From: Microcella daejeonensis
GTDB taxonomy: Bacteria > Actinomycetota > Actinomycetes > Actinomycetales > Microbacteriaceae
DNA length: 64,000 nt
Direction: 5' to 3'
Assembly (NCBI RefSeq): GCF_026625045.1
Contig: NZ_CP113089.1
Coordinates: forward strand, 930,001 to 994,000
Each line of letters starts with the position of its first letter. Position 1 is the stretch's first letter. Positions 33,819 to 43,741 of the stretch are shown here, piece by piece. The translations under genes and the position numbers were made by a program. The notes under the pieces were generated by a model. It saw only the letters and a program-made list of their open reading frames with translations, did not search any database and had not been told where the DNA came from.

Positions 33819-34142
33819 ATGAGCACGCGCGACGTCACCGACGCCACCTTCGAGACCGAGGTCCTCAACAGCGAGAAGACGATCATGGTCGACTTCTGGG
33901 CCGAATGGTGCGGCCCCTGCCGCGCCGTCTCGCCCATCCTCGACGCCATCGCCAGCGAGAACGGCGACAAGATCGACATCGTCAAGCTCAACGTCGACGA
34001 CAACCCCGAGACCGCCATGAAGTACCAGATCACCTCCATCCCCGCGATGAAGGTCTTCAAGGGCGGCGAGGTCGTCAAGACCGTCATCGGCGCGAAGCCC
34101 AAGCCGGCTCTCGAGGCCGACCTCGCCGAGTTCCTCGCGTAG
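33819..34142 (+). CDS. trxA: Thioredoxin
   Basis: A 107-residue thioredoxin with the redox motif WCGPC at about 31-35 and the conserved cis-Pro in TSIPAMKVF. It is the reduced disulfide-exchange partner of TrxB directly upstream. The RBS is AAGGAGAG. A terminator hairpin follows 30 bases after the stop. Confidence 0.97.
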   Translation: MSTRDVTDATFETEVLNSEKTIMVDFWAEWCGPCRAVSPILDAIASENGDKIDIVKLNVDDNPETAMKYQITSIPAMKVFKGGEVVKTVIGAKPKPALEADLAEFLA

Positions 34143-34172
34143 TCGCCGGAACGCTCGACGAGCATCCCGTCA

Positions 34173-34202
34173 CGGCCCGCCCCCCGCTCGGGGAGCGGGC
34201 CG
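34173..34202 (+). terminator. Terminator after trxA
   Basis: CGGCCCGC (34173-34180) and GCGGGCCG (34195-34202) arms with a CCCC/GGGG inner stem, followed by TTCG. Confidence 0.65.
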
Positions 34203-34269
34203 TTCGCGGTTCGTGCGCTTATCCTGATGGTTCCTGCCGCCGCGGCAGCGAGCTGACGGGTGGTGAGCC

Positions 34270-35580
34270 ATGACGATTCCCCGCGAGGGCACGAATCTCG
34301 ACCCCTGGTACGAGCTGTACGCCGACCGGACAGCGGGCCTGAGCGCCTCGGAGGTGCGCGCGCTCTTCGCCGTCGCCTCCCGCCCCGAGGTCGTCTCGCT
34401 CGCCGGGGGCATGCCGTTCGTCTCCGCGCTGCCGCTCGAGCGCGTCACCACCTCGATGGAGCGCGTGATGCGCGAGCAGGGCTCGCGGGCGCTGCAGTAC
34501 GGCTCGGGGCAGGGCACGCCCGAGCTGCGCGAGCACATCCTCGAGATCATGGCCCTCGAGGGCGTGCGGGCCGGGGTCGACGACGTCGTCGTCACGACCG
34601 GATCGCAGCAGGCGCTCGACCTCATCGCCAAACTGTTCCTCGACTCGGGCGACGTCGTGCTGGCCGAGTCGCCGTCCTACGTCGGGGCGATGGGCATCTT
34701 CCGCTCGTACCAGGCCGAAGTCTCGCACGTCGCGATGGACGACGACGGGATAATCCCGCAGGCGCTCGTGGAACGGATCGCGTCGATGCGGGCCCAGGGT
34801 CGCGCGATCAAGTTCCTGTACCTCATCCCGAACTTCCACAACCCTGCAGGGGTGACGCTCAGCTGGGAGCGGCGGCTCGAGATCATCGAGATCGCCCGCC
34901 GAGAGGGCATCCTCATCGTCGAGGACAACCCCTACGGGTTGCTCTGGTTCGATCGTCCGGCACCCCACGCCATGCGATCGGTCGAGACCGAGGGCATCGT
35001 CTACCTCGGCTCGTTCTCCAAGACGCTCGCGCCCGGCTTCCGCATCGGCTGGGCGCTCGCTCCCCACGGCATCCGCGAGAAGCTCGTTCTCGCCGCCGAA
35101 TCGGCCATCCTCTCGCCGAGCGTCGCCAACGAGCTCATCGTGAGCGACTACCTGGCCAGCACCGACTGGAAGGGACAGATCGACACCTACCGGGGCCTGT
35201 ACCGCGATCGGCGCGACGCCATGATCGACGCTCTCGAGCACTACCTGCCCGATCTGCACTGGACGATGCCCAACGGCGGGTTCTACATCTGGGTCACCCT
35301 GCCCGATGGGCTCGATTCCAAGGGGATGCTCCCGCGCGCCGTGAAGGAGCTGGTGGCCTACACGCCCGGTACCGCCTTCTTCGCCGACGGCTCGGGCCGC
35401 GCGAATCTGCGGCTCTCGTACTGCTACCCCAGCCCGGCCGAGATCCGGGAGGGGATCCGCCGTCTCGCCGGCGTCGTCCGCGGCGAGCAGGAGCTGCTGT
35501 CGACCTTCTCGCCCTCGACGAGCCCCGAGCGCGTCGGAACCGCACCGCACGTCATCAGCCCGCCCCCCAACATCGGATAG
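34270..35580 (+). CDS. PLP-dependent class I/II aminotransferase
   Basis: A 436-residue fold-type I aminotransferase. The core features are GGMPFVSALPLE, GSGQGTPELREHI, NPYGLLWFD and the PLP-Lys motif SFSKTLAPGFRIGW; the C-terminal LRLSYCYPSP is typical of the 2-aminoadipate / valine-pyruvate (AlaT/MocR-like catalytic) group. There is no N-terminal DNA-binding domain, so it is an enzyme, not a MocR regulator. The substrate is unknown. It is four bases from the downstream D-Ala-D-Ala ligase-like gene, so both are probably co-transcribed. Confidence 0.85.
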   Translation: MTIPREGTNLDPWYELYADRTAGLSASEVRALFAVASRPEVVSLAGGMPFVSALPLERVTTSMERVMREQGSRALQYGSGQGTPELREHILEIMALEGVRAGVDDVVVTTGSQQALDLIAKLFLDSGDVVLAESPSYVGAMGIFRSYQAEVSHVAMDDDGIIPQALVERIASMRAQGRAIKFLYLIPNFHNPAGVTLSWERRLEIIEIARREGILIVEDNPYGLLWFDRPAPHAMRSVETEGIVYLGSFSKTLAPGFRIGWALAPHGIREKLVLAAESAILSPSVANELIVSDYLASTDWKGQIDTYRGLYRDRRDAMIDALEHYLPDLHWTMPNGGFYIWVTLPDGLDSKGMLPRAVKELVAYTPGTAFFADGSGRANLRLSYCYPSPAEIREGIRRLAGVVRGEQELLSTFSPSTSPERVGTAPHVISPPPNIG

Positions 35581-35584
35581 GCGC

Positions 35585-36577
35585 ATGAGCGACTCCCTCC
35601 CCTCCGCCGCATCCCCCGGCTCGTCCGATCCCGTCCGGGTCGTCGTGCTCGCCGGAGGGATCTCGCACGAGCGCGACATCTCGCTGCGCTCCGGTCGGCG
35701 CGTCGCGGACGCGCTCGCGAGCCACGGCCTGCACGTCGAGCTGCGCGACCCCGACGCAACCCTGCTCGGCTCCCTCACCGACGACCGCCCCGACGTCGTG
35801 TTCCCGGTGCTGCACGGGGCGAGCGGGGAGGACGGAACGCTCCGCAGCCTCCTGGAGTTCCTCGGACTCCCGTACGTCGGCTCGCCCGCGGCGGCAACCC
35901 GCCTCGCCTGGGACAAGCCCACGGCGAAGACGCTGGTCGAGCGGGCGGGAGTGCCGACGCCGCACTCCATCACCCTGACGCGGGATGCGTTCCGCGAGCT
36001 CGGTGCGGAGAGCGTCCTCGCGGTCGTGCGCGGCGAGCTGCCGACGCCGGTCGCCATCAAGCCCGCGCAGGGCGGCTCCGCGCAGGGCGTCACCCTCGTC
36101 GACACCGAGGAGGAGCTGCGCCGCGCGATGGTGCACGCCTACACGTACTGCGACGTGGCCATCATCGAGCAGCGCATCACCGGCACCGAGATCTGCATCG
36201 GCATCATCGACACCGGGGATGGTCCGGTCGCGCTCCCGCCCGTCGAGATCGAGCCGCTCTCGGGCGTCTACGGGTTCGAAGCCCGGTACAACGCGGGGGA
36301 GACCCGCTTCTACGCACCGGCCCGCATCGCGGACGACGTCACCGAGCGGGCGACGGCCATCGCGCTCGACGCCCATCGTGCCCTCGGCCTCCGCCACCTC
36401 AGCCGCATCGACATGATCGTCGACGGCGCCGGCACGCCCTGGTTCCTGGAGGCGAGCGTCATGCCGGGCCTCACCGAGACCTCGACCCTGGCCCTCGCCC
36501 TCGAGGCCGCCGGCCACGACGTCGGCTGGGTCTACGCCGCACTCGCGCAGGCGGCGATCCGCGAGCACTCGGCCTGA
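35585..36577 (+). CDS. D-alanine--D-alanine ligase-like ATP-grasp protein
   Basis: A 330-residue ATP-grasp enzyme. The N-terminal LHGASGEDGTLRSLLEFLGLPYVG and the DKPTAKTL, VAIKPAQGGSAQG and RIDMIVD blocks match Ddl. However, the C-terminal metal-binding signature reads FLEASVMPGLTETS, where Ddl enzymes have EVN or EAN before PG; the Asn that coordinates magnesium is replaced by Ser, and the following Leu/Met change also departs from the family. It may be a genuine but divergent Ddl or a related peptide ligase. It is the second gene of a unit with the aminotransferase. Confidence 0.78.
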   Translation: MSDSLPSAASPGSSDPVRVVVLAGGISHERDISLRSGRRVADALASHGLHVELRDPDATLLGSLTDDRPDVVFPVLHGASGEDGTLRSLLEFLGLPYVGSPAAATRLAWDKPTAKTLVERAGVPTPHSITLTRDAFRELGAESVLAVVRGELPTPVAIKPAQGGSAQGVTLVDTEEELRRAMVHAYTYCDVAIIEQRITGTEICIGIIDTGDGPVALPPVEIEPLSGVYGFEARYNAGETRFYAPARIADDVTERATAIALDAHRALGLRHLSRIDMIVDGAGTPWFLEASVMPGLTETSTLALALEAAGHDVGWVYAALAQAAIREHSA

Positions 36578-36784
36578 CCGTCTTGCTCCAGGCGAGGGGC
36601 CGACCGGGCCGGTCCTGCTGCCTTCGACGCGACCAGGGTTCGCGGCGCGCTCCGAATCCGACGGAATCCGACTCGTGGCGAGCTCCGAGGGGGTCGGATG
36701 TCGGGGGAGCGGTGGCTGCCAGGAGTGGACCCTCGGGACACGCGCACCTCACGACGCGAGCGCCGCACGCCGCCGCCCGTTCGA

Positions 36785-36800
36785 CGTTTCACGTGAAACA
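36785..36800. other. parS: parS site 1
   Basis: GTTTCACGTGAAACA, the conserved ParB nucleation palindrome, at 36786-36800; the leading T of the 16-mer is C. Confidence 0.85.
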
Positions 36801-36900
36801 CCCGCGCGGGGTGCTCTCGCACGATCCGATCCGTCGCCATCAGTCGGCGGGGGAGTGAGGCCGGCGTACCCGGACACGGCGATCCTCGTCGCTTCCTATC

Positions 36901-36920
36901 GGTGTTTCACGTGAAACACC
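36901..36920. other. parS: parS site 2
   Basis: A perfect 20-base palindrome GGTGTTTCACGTGAAACACC containing the full 16-base parS consensus at 36903-36918. Confidence 0.93.
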
Positions 36921-36994
36921 GCGGGCCCTCATCCGCGAGGTTCAGCCGCGCCCTCGCGGGACCTCGACGAGCGACTCATCGAGCCGGCCAGATA

Positions 36995-37008
36995 GTTTCA
37001 CGTGAAAC
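36995..37008. other. parS: parS site 3
   Basis: GTTTCACGTGAAAC core 57 bases upstream of the parB stop codon. Confidence 0.85.
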
Positions 37009-37064
37009 GCAGTGCGCGTCGCTCTGCGATGTCCTCCCACGTGAGGACGCGGACATCCCCGGGA

Positions 37065-38020
37065 TCAGCTGTAGCCGGGCTCGCCGAGCTCGCCGAGGAT
37101 GCGGTTCAGGTCGCCCACGCTGGCGAAGTCGATGACGAGCGACCCCTTGCGCTGCCCGAGCGAGATCGTCACGCGGGTGTCGAGCCGATCGCCGAGCCGA
37201 ACGGCGATCTCGTTGAGCGCGCCCTGCCGCGTCCCCGCGGCCGGCGGCTTCTGCTTGCGCGTGCCCGCCGCGCCGCTCATCAGCTGCGCCGCCGACTCCG
37301 CCTGCCGCACCGAGAGCTCCTCGTTGACGATCTTGTCGGCGAGCCGGCGCATTAGGTCGCCGTCGTTGGTGGAGAGGATGGCGCGGGCATGCCCCGCACT
37401 CAGCACCCCCGCCGCCACCCGGGCCTGAACGGCCTCGGGGAGGCGCAGCAGCCTCAGCGTGTTGCTGATCTGCGGCCGGGACCGGCCGAGACGCTGCGCG
37501 AGCTGATCCTGCGTGATCCCGAAGTCCTCGAGCAGCTGCTGGTACGCGCTCGCCTCCTCGAGGGGGTTCAACTGCGCGCGATGCAGGTTCTCGAGCAGGG
37601 CATCCCGCAGCATGTCCTCGTCAGCCGTGTTGCGCACGATCGCGGGGATGGTGGCGAGGCCGGCGATGGTGGATGCTCGCAGCCGCCGCTCGCCCATGAT
37701 GAGCTCGAACTGCGGCTCGCCCTTCTGAGCGCCGGCGCGCTCGCGCACCACGATGGGCTGGAGCACGCCGAACTCGCGCACGGAGTGGACGAGCTCCGAC
37801 AGCTCCTCCTCGCGGAACTCGCTGCGGGGCTGGGCCGGATTCGGCACGATGTCGCTCGGCGCGATGGCCGCGAGACGGGCGCCCGGCACGACGGCGAGCT
37901 GGAGCCCGTCGTCCTTCGGCTCCGGAGCCTGGGGGAAGAACACGTCGACGGGCCGATCGCCATCGCCGGTGGGGATGAGGGCGCCGATACCGCGGCCGAG
38001 CCCTGTTCTCTTGGTCGCCA

Positions 38021-38021
<1 letters not shown>
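37065..38021 (-). CDS. parB: Chromosome partitioning protein ParB
   Basis: A 318-residue ParB clamp protein that loads at parS, uses CTP and spreads on DNA. The CTP-binding motifs GERRLRAS and ENLHRAQLNPLEEA are intact, followed by the helix-turn-helix (TQDQLAQRLGRSRPQISNTLRLL) and C-terminal dimerisation region. It starts one base within the parA stop (TGATG). The four parS sites surround the pair. Confidence 0.96.
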
Positions 38022-38923
<902 letters not shown>

Positions 38924-38943
38924 CGCCAGACCTCCCGGTCGAA

Positions 38944-38959
38944 TGTTTCACGTGAAACG
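38944..38959. other. parS: parS site 4
   Basis: TGTTTCACGTGAAACG, one base from the perfect 16-mer, in the 82-base gap between parA and rsmG. Confidence 0.88.
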
Positions 38960-39005
38960 GGCGTCGACTCGACGCCCGCTCGCGCACCGCCGATCGATGA
39001 TGCGA

Positions 39006-39668
39006 TCAGGATGCCGCGTCCACTGTAGCCCGAAACAGCCGGGTCACTTCGGGCACGATGCCCTCGCCGAGCACGAGGACCTCGGGGTCGCGCAGTCGGT
39101 ACTTGCTGATCTGCTTCGAAGCGGCGGTGATCTCGTCATCTACCCGAGCGCCCTTGAGCAGCAGCAGCTCTCCACCGCGACGGACGAGGGGAGCGGTGAT
39201 CGGGATGAGCGTGCGCAGCGCACTGACCGCCCGCGCCGTGACCTGATCGAACGGACCGGAATCGACGGCGTCCTCCGCGCGGGCCCGCACGACCTCCACG
39301 TTGTCGAGACCGAGCCGATCGGCCTCCGAGCGCAGCCAGTCGCAGCGGCGCTCCATCGGCTCGATGAGCACGAGCCGGGCATCCGGACGCGCGATCGCCA
39401 GCACGAGACCGGGCAGGCCGGCGCCGCTGCCGACATCGGCCACCTGGGCATCATCGCGCAGGTAGGGCGCGACGACCGCGGAGTTCAGCACGTGCCGGGA
39501 CCACAGACGCGGGAGCTCGAGCGGCCCGATCAACCCCAGCAGCTCGCCGTACTGAGCGAGGTCGGCCGTGAATCGGCGGGCGAGGGCGATGCGGTCACCG
39601 AAGACCTGCGCCGCCCCGGCAGGTTCGAGCTCGACGGCCGGCGCCTCGGCGGGGGAGGGGTCGCTCAC
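39006..39668 (-). CDS. rsmG: 16S rRNA (guanine527-N7)-methyltransferase
   Basis: A 220-residue SAM-dependent rRNA methyltransferase (GidB). The SAM motif is ADVGSGAGLPGLVLAI and the RSALRTLIP/RGGELLLLKGARVDDEI parts follow the family. GTG at 39668 was chosen for homology start; another GTG a little upstream is possible. It lies 38 bases after jag in the rpmH-jag direction, in the usual origin-side order before parA. Confidence 0.93.
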   Translation of the reverse strand: MSDPSPAEAPAVELEPAGAAQVFGDRIALARRFTADLAQYGELLGLIGPLELPRLWSRHVLNSAVVAPYLRDDAQVADVGSGAGLPGLVLAIARPDARLVLIEPMERRCDWLRSEADRLGLDNVEVVRARAEDAVDSGPFDQVTARAVSALRTLIPITAPLVRRGGELLLLKGARVDDEITAASKQISKYRLRDPEVLVLGEGIVPEVTRLFRATVDAAS

Positions 39669-39706
39669 GACCGGGTGTTCCACGGGAAGCCTCGCCGGAT
39701 CGCGGG

Positions 39707-40201
39707 TCAGGAACGACGGATGACCGTGTGGCGGTCGGCGCCCTCGCCCTCGGACTCCGAGGTGAAACCGCGCTCGGCCACCAGGTCGTGCACGAGCTTG
39801 CGCTCGTAGCTCGACATCGGCGGCAGGGCGGCGGTGGATGCTCCGCCCTCGATGCGCTCGACCGCACGGTCGACGAGCACCGACAGCTCCTGAGCACGGG
39901 CGTCGCGCGACCCCCCGATATCGAGGATAAGTCGGGAGAACTCCCCGGTCTTCGCGTGCACCGCGAGCCGCGTCAGCTCTTGCAGGGCCGACACGACATC
40001 CGACTTTGACAGCAGGCGCAGGTCGTCCGGCTGCTCCGACTCGACGCTGAGGTACACGCGACCGGCGCGCGACTCGATGTCGATGTCGCCGTCGAGGTCG
40101 GCGATGTCGAGGAGCTCCTCGAGGTAGTCCGCCGCGATGTCGCCCTCGTCCTGCACGGCCTCGGGTGCGGTCTCCGGTGCCTGCTCGGTCACATCGGTCA
40201 T
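39707..40201 (-). CDS. jag: Jag/KhpB RNA-binding protein (KH and R3H domains)
   Basis: A 164-residue protein. An acidic N-terminus (TEQAPETAPEAVQDEGDIAADYLEE) precedes a KH-like domain and the R3H end SSYERKLVHDLVAERGFTSESEGEG...RHTVIRRS. Orthologues bind RNA and influence cell division and cell-wall synthesis. It is the usual neighbour of yidC, whose stop is two bases upstream of its ATG. Confidence 0.9.
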   Translation of the reverse strand: MTDVTEQAPETAPEAVQDEGDIAADYLEELLDIADLDGDIDIESRAGRVYLSVESEQPDDLRLLSKSDVVSALQELTRLAVHAKTGEFSRLILDIGGSRDARAQELSVLVDRAVERIEGGASTAALPPMSSYERKLVHDLVAERGFTSESEGEGADRHTVIRRS

Positions 40202-40203
40202 GG

Positions 40204-41160
40204 CTACTTGCCACCCTTCTTCTTCGCGCGGCTCTTGCCAACGGGCTGCACGCGCTGGGTCTTCTTGGGCTCCTCCGCGACCGCGGCAGGGGCATCCTCG
40301 ACGATCGTCGGCAGGCCCTTGCGCTGACGCCGCTTCGCCAGCCGCGCCTCGCGGGCGAGAGCGGCCTCGGAACCGGGGGTCGGCATGTTCCGGATGACGA
40401 TGAACTGCTGCACCATCGTCCAGATGTTGGAGACGAACCAGTAGAACATGACGCCGAGCGGGAACGCGAAGCCCGAGAACGCGAACACGAGCGGCAGCAC
40501 GTAGAGGAGGATGCGCTGCTGCCGGTACATCGGCGAGGCCTTCATCTCGGGCGACTGGTTCTTCGACATGATCTGCAGCTGGGTGATGAACTGCGAGCCC
40601 GTCATGAGGATGACGAGGACGATCGCGATCACGATCACGGCGACGTTGCCCTCGGACGTCGCCATCGACGAGCCGAGCGGGGCGATGCCGAACAGCGAGG
40701 CGTCCCCGAACTGCTGCTGCAGCGACGGGGTCAGCAGACCGACCGGGGGGCGATCGGTGTAGGCGTCGTTGAGAACCGAGAACAGACCGAAGAAGATCGG
40801 CATCTGCAGCAGGAGCGGCAGGCAGGACGACAGGGGGTTGGTCCCCGTGTTCTTGTACAGCGCCATCGTCTCGCGCGACATGGCCTCGCGCGAGAACTGG
40901 TCGCGCTTGCCCTTGTATTTGTCCTGGATCTTCTTGAGCTGCGGCGCGATCTCCATCATGCGGCGCTGGCTCTTGATCTGACGCACGAAGACGGGGATGA
41001 GCGCGGCGCGGATGACGAGCACGAGGCCCGTGATCGAGAGCACCCAGGTGATACCCGCCGCCGCCTCCATGCCCGCGGCGGTGAGCAGCGAGTGGAAGCC
41101 GACCAGGATCGCCTCGATGACCCACTTGATGGGCCACAGGATGAGGCCGAAGATGTCCAT
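40204..41160 (-). CDS. yidC: Membrane protein insertase YidC
   Basis: A 318-residue Oxa1/YidC-type insertase with about five helices. The family signature includes QLKKIQDKYKGKRDQFSREAM in the cytoplasmic loop, NPLSSCLPLLLQMPIFFGLF, and FAFSGFAFPLGVMFYWFVSNIWTMVQQ. The C-terminal tail is basic (RKGLPTIVEDA...KSRAKKKGGK) and helps ribosome binding. It lacks the periplasmic domain found in Gram-negative YidC, as expected. The gene is eight bases downstream of yidD. Confidence 0.95.
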   Translation of the reverse strand: MDIFGLILWPIKWVIEAILVGFHSLLTAAGMEAAAGITWVLSITGLVLVIRAALIPVFVRQIKSQRRMMEIAPQLKKIQDKYKGKRDQFSREAMSRETMALYKNTGTNPLSSCLPLLLQMPIFFGLFSVLNDAYTDRPPVGLLTPSLQQQFGDASLFGIAPLGSSMATSEGNVAVIVIAIVLVILMTGSQFITQLQIMSKNQSPEMKASPMYRQQRILLYVLPLVFAFSGFAFPLGVMFYWFVSNIWTMVQQFIVIRNMPTPGSEAALAREARLAKRRQRKGLPTIVEDAPAAVAEEPKKTQRVQPVGKSRAKKKGGK

Positions 41161-41168
41161 AGCGGGAG

Positions 41169-41471
41169 TTATCCCTTTCTCTCGAGAACCATGAAGCCGA
41201 ACCGGCTGCGCCGATAGGGCGAATGCTCGTGGGGCGGCACGTCGTCGATGCCGCCGGCAGCCCAGGGGTGGCACCGCGCCAGGCGACGGGCGGTCATCCA
41301 CCCGCCCTTCAGAACGCCGTGCTCCTGCACCGCGGTCAGGCCGTAGGCGGAGCAGCTGGGGTAGTACCGGCAGACATCGCCGTACAGCGGCGAGATGATC
41401 GCCCGGTACACGCGCAGCAGCGCGATGATGATGTTGCGGGGGAGCAGGGCGATGCCGCGCACGATCCTCAT
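41169..41471 (-). CDS. yidD: Membrane protein insertion efficiency factor YidD
   Basis: A 100-residue small membrane-associated protein. The conserved CRYYPSCSAYGLTAVQEHGVLKG stretch (with the two cysteines and PSCS) is the hallmark of YidD, and RLARCHPWAAGGIDDVP follows. It helps YidC-dependent membrane insertion. Its ATG overlaps the rnpA stop by four bases. Confidence 0.95.
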   Translation of the reverse strand: MRIVRGIALLPRNIIIALLRVYRAIISPLYGDVCRYYPSCSAYGLTAVQEHGVLKGGWMTARRLARCHPWAAGGIDDVPPHEHSPYRRSRFGFMVLERKG

Positions 41472-41812
41472 GCCGTCACCACCCGTCGTAGACCCGCGTC
41501 GATCTCGGCTCGCAGGGTATCCCAGTCGACCTCGCCGGCTCCTGGGAGGGCGCGGATGACGATGGTGTCGCCGGCCGGCACCGGGATGCTGCTGACGGCG
41601 GTCGCGCAGACCGCCTGAACCCGCCGCCGAACCCGGTTGCGAACGACAGCGCTCCCGACCTGCTTCGACACGATCACCCCGAAGCGGGGCGGGTCGGCAG
41701 ATGGGGAGCGCAGTCGGTACAGCACGGCGTGAGGCTGGGCCGCTCGACGACCTCGGCGCACCGCGGTGCGGAAGTCGTCGGCCCGGGTGACCCGGTGGGC
41801 CCGGCCGAGCAC
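41468..41812 (-). CDS. rnpA: Ribonuclease P protein component
   Basis: A 114-residue basic protein cofactor of RNase P. The RNR-motif VIVSKQVGSAVVRNRVRRRVQAV is clear; the N-terminal helix (RVTRADDFRTAVRRGRR) is typical. The start is GTG at 41812. It is the second gene after rpmH with a nine-base gap. The RNA subunit is not in the window. Confidence 0.95.
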   Translation of the reverse strand: MLGRAHRVTRADDFRTAVRRGRRAAQPHAVLYRLRSPSADPPRFGVIVSKQVGSAVVRNRVRRRVQAVCATAVSSIPVPAGDTIVIRALPGAGEVDWDTLRAEIDAGLRRVVTA

Positions 41813-41821
41813 GACGGGGTC

Positions 41822-41959
41822 TTAGGCCGAGAGCTCGGTGCGACCCTTGCGGCGGCGGGCAGCGAGGATGCTGCGGCCGGCGCGGGTGCGCATGCGGAGG
41901 CGGAAGCCGTGCACCTTGGCGCGGCGACGGTTGTTCGGCTGGAAAGTGCGCTTGCTCAT
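41822..41959 (-). CDS. rpmH: 50S ribosomal protein L34
   Basis: A 45-residue, highly basic L34: [19 protein letters not shown], then [18 protein letters not shown]. The promoter TTGACC-N17-TACCTT lies upstream at 42056-42084 and a leader of about 90 bases separates it from the ATG. It is the first gene of the rpmH-rnpA-yidD-yidC-jag(-rsmG) operon, divergent from dnaA. It is shorter than 60 codons and easily missed. Confidence 0.97.
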   Translation of the reverse strand: MSKRTFQPNNRRRAKVHGFRLRMRTRAGRSILAARRRKGRTELSA

Positions 41960-42055
41960 GGTTATCTCCTCGGCCCCCTAGGGCCAGCGACGAAAGACAG
42001 ACGGTGATCGCCCGGCCACGGAAGGACCCGCGGGCAGGCAGAAGTCAACTGACTA

Positions 42056-42084
42056 AAGGTACGTCGTCCGGAGCCCGCGGTCAA
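42056..42084 (-). promoter_or_regulatory. rpmH promoter
   Basis: TTGACC (42079-42084) and TACCTT (42056-42061) on the minus strand, 17 bases apart, a near-consensus vegetative promoter. Confidence 0.7.
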
Positions 42085-42131
42085 ACCTGCCGCAGGGCGA
42101 CCGGCATTATCACCAGGGTACGGGGGAACCA

Positions 42132-42162
42132 TTGGTAACGACATGCCGGGGCGCAGTACAGT
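42132..42162 (+). promoter_or_regulatory. Candidate dnaA promoter
   Basis: TTGGTA (42132-42137) and TACAGT (42157-42162) are 19 bases apart, with a leader of about 85 bases to the dnaA ATG. Confidence 0.5.
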
Positions 42163-42253
42163 GATCCGATCGACGCGCCGCGGTGAACCGTGCTGCCGCC
42201 GACCGCACGACCGCTCACCACCGCCTTCCCCATCCCCAGCGAGGAGACCATCG

Positions 42254-43669
42254 ATGTCCGATGACGCCGATTCCACCGACTTGCTGTGGCGATCGGTGAA
42301 GTCGACGCTCACCTCGGACGAGCGGATCACCCCCCAGTTGCACGGCTTCATTGCTCTGGTGGAACCGCGCGGCGTGATGGCAGGCACCCTCTACCTCGAG
42401 GTGCCGAACGAGCTGACGCGCGGCATGCTCGAGCAGCGCATCCGTCTTCCTCTCCTCTCTGCACTGTCGACCGTCGCGGGCGAGACGGTCTCGAGCTTCG
42501 CGATCGTCGTGAACCCCGAGATCCAGCACGACGGCTTCGACAGCTCGACCGAGCCCGTCGAGCAGCAGCAGGCGCCGTACATCGACCAGGCCTCCTCGCC
42601 GACCCCGGCCACGGCGAGCGATCGTCGCAGCGACAGCCGGCTGAACCCGAAGTACAGCTTCGACAACTTCGTCATCGGGGGCTCGAACCGCTTCGCCCAC
42701 GCGGCGGCCGTCGCCGTCGCCGAAGCACCGGCGAAGGCCTACAACCCGCTCTTCGTCTACGGCGAGTCGGGGCTGGGCAAGACCCACCTGCTGCACGCCA
42801 TCGGCCACTACGCCGAGAGCCTGTACCCGGGCATCCGCGTCCGGTACGTGAGCTCCGAGGAGTTCACCAACGACTTCATCAACTCGATCGCGAACAACCG
42901 GGCCAGCCTGTTCCAGTCGCGGTACCGCGAGATCGACATCCTGCTGATCGACGACATCCAGTTCCTGCAGGGCAAGGACTCCACGCAGGAGGCCTTCTTC
43001 CACACCTTCAATACGCTGCACGACCACAACAAGCAGGTGGTCATCACGAGCGACCTGCCGCCGAAGCACCTCACGGGCTTCGAGGATCGGATGCGCAGCC
43101 GCTTCGAGTGGGGCCTCATCACCGATGTGCAGGCGCCCGACCTCGAGACCCGCATCGCGATCCTGCGCAAGAAGGCGCAGAACGACAAGCTGCAGGTTCG
43201 GGATGACGTGCTCGAGTACATCGCCTCGAAGGTGTCGAGCAACATCCGCGAGCTCGAGGGCACCCTCATCCGCGTCACGGCGTTCGCGAACCTCAATCGC
43301 ACGCCCGTCGACATGCAGCTCGTCCAGACGGTGCTGAAAGACCTCATCACCCTCGACGAGGACAACGTCATCGCGCCGGTCGACATCATCAATCACACGG
43401 CCGCCTACTTCAAGCTCACGGTCGACGACCTCTACGGCTCCTCCCGCTCGCAAGCGGTGGCCACGGCCCGGCAGATCGCCATGTACCTCTGCCGCGAGCT
43501 CACGAACCTCTCGCTGCCGAAGATCGGCCAGCTGTTCGGCAACCGCGATCACACGACGGTGATGTACGCGAACAAGAAGATCAGCGAGCTCATGAAGGAG
43601 CGCCGCTCGATCTACAACCAGGTCACCGAGCTCACCAGCCGCATCAAGCAGAACCACCGCTACAGCTAG
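42254..43669 (+). CDS. dnaA: Chromosomal replication initiator DnaA
   Basis: A 471-residue initiator. The AAA+ domain has Walker A GESGLGKTH, Walker B LLIDDIQFL and sensor motifs; the C-terminal helix-turn-helix domain IV (LCRELTNLSLPKIGQLFGNRDHTTV) binds DnaA boxes. The N-terminal domain I is short, with a Gln/Pro/Ser-rich domain II (about 85-125). The ATG at 42254 follows GAGGAG. It is bounded downstream by a strong terminator and oriC. Confidence 0.98.
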   Translation: MSDDADSTDLLWRSVKSTLTSDERITPQLHGFIALVEPRGVMAGTLYLEVPNELTRGMLEQRIRLPLLSALSTVAGETVSSFAIVVNPEIQHDGFDSSTEPVEQQQAPYIDQASSPTPATASDRRSDSRLNPKYSFDNFVIGGSNRFAHAAAVAVAEAPAKAYNPLFVYGESGLGKTHLLHAIGHYAESLYPGIRVRYVSSEEFTNDFINSIANNRASLFQSRYREIDILLIDDIQFLQGKDSTQEAFFHTFNTLHDHNKQVVITSDLPPKHLTGFEDRMRSRFEWGLITDVQAPDLETRIAILRKKAQNDKLQVRDDVLEYIASKVSSNIRELEGTLIRVTAFANLNRTPVDMQLVQTVLKDLITLDEDNVIAPVDIINHTAAYFKLTVDDLYGSSRSQAVATARQIAMYLCRELTNLSLPKIGQLFGNRDHTTVMYANKKISELMKERRSIYNQVTELTSRIKQNHRYS

Positions 43670-43714
43670 TCGACTCCGTCCTCTCTCTCCTCCTGCCCGG
43701 TGCGATCCGGGATG

Positions 43715-43741
43715 CGGCCCGGGCCTTCGCCCGGGCCGTTT
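43715..43741 (+). terminator. dnaA terminator
   Basis: A perfect 10-bp stem CGGCCCGGGC/GCCCGGGCCG (43715-43724, 43729-43738) with a CTTC loop and TTT downstream, 45 bases after the dnaA stop. Confidence 0.85.

Larger units (their letters stand above)
36578..37064. other. Intergenic region with three parS sites
   Basis: These 487 bases between the ligase-like gene and parB hold three GTTTCACGTGAAAC cores. I see no gene or terminator with a clear T-tract. The parB stop lies at 37065. Confidence 0.8.
41960..42253. other. rpmH-dnaA divergent regulatory region
   Basis: The 294 bases contain the rpmH promoter (42056-42084), a candidate dnaA promoter (42132-42162) and the dnaA ribosome-binding site GAGGAG at 42241-42246. 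No perfect DnaA box was found here. Confidence 0.6.
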
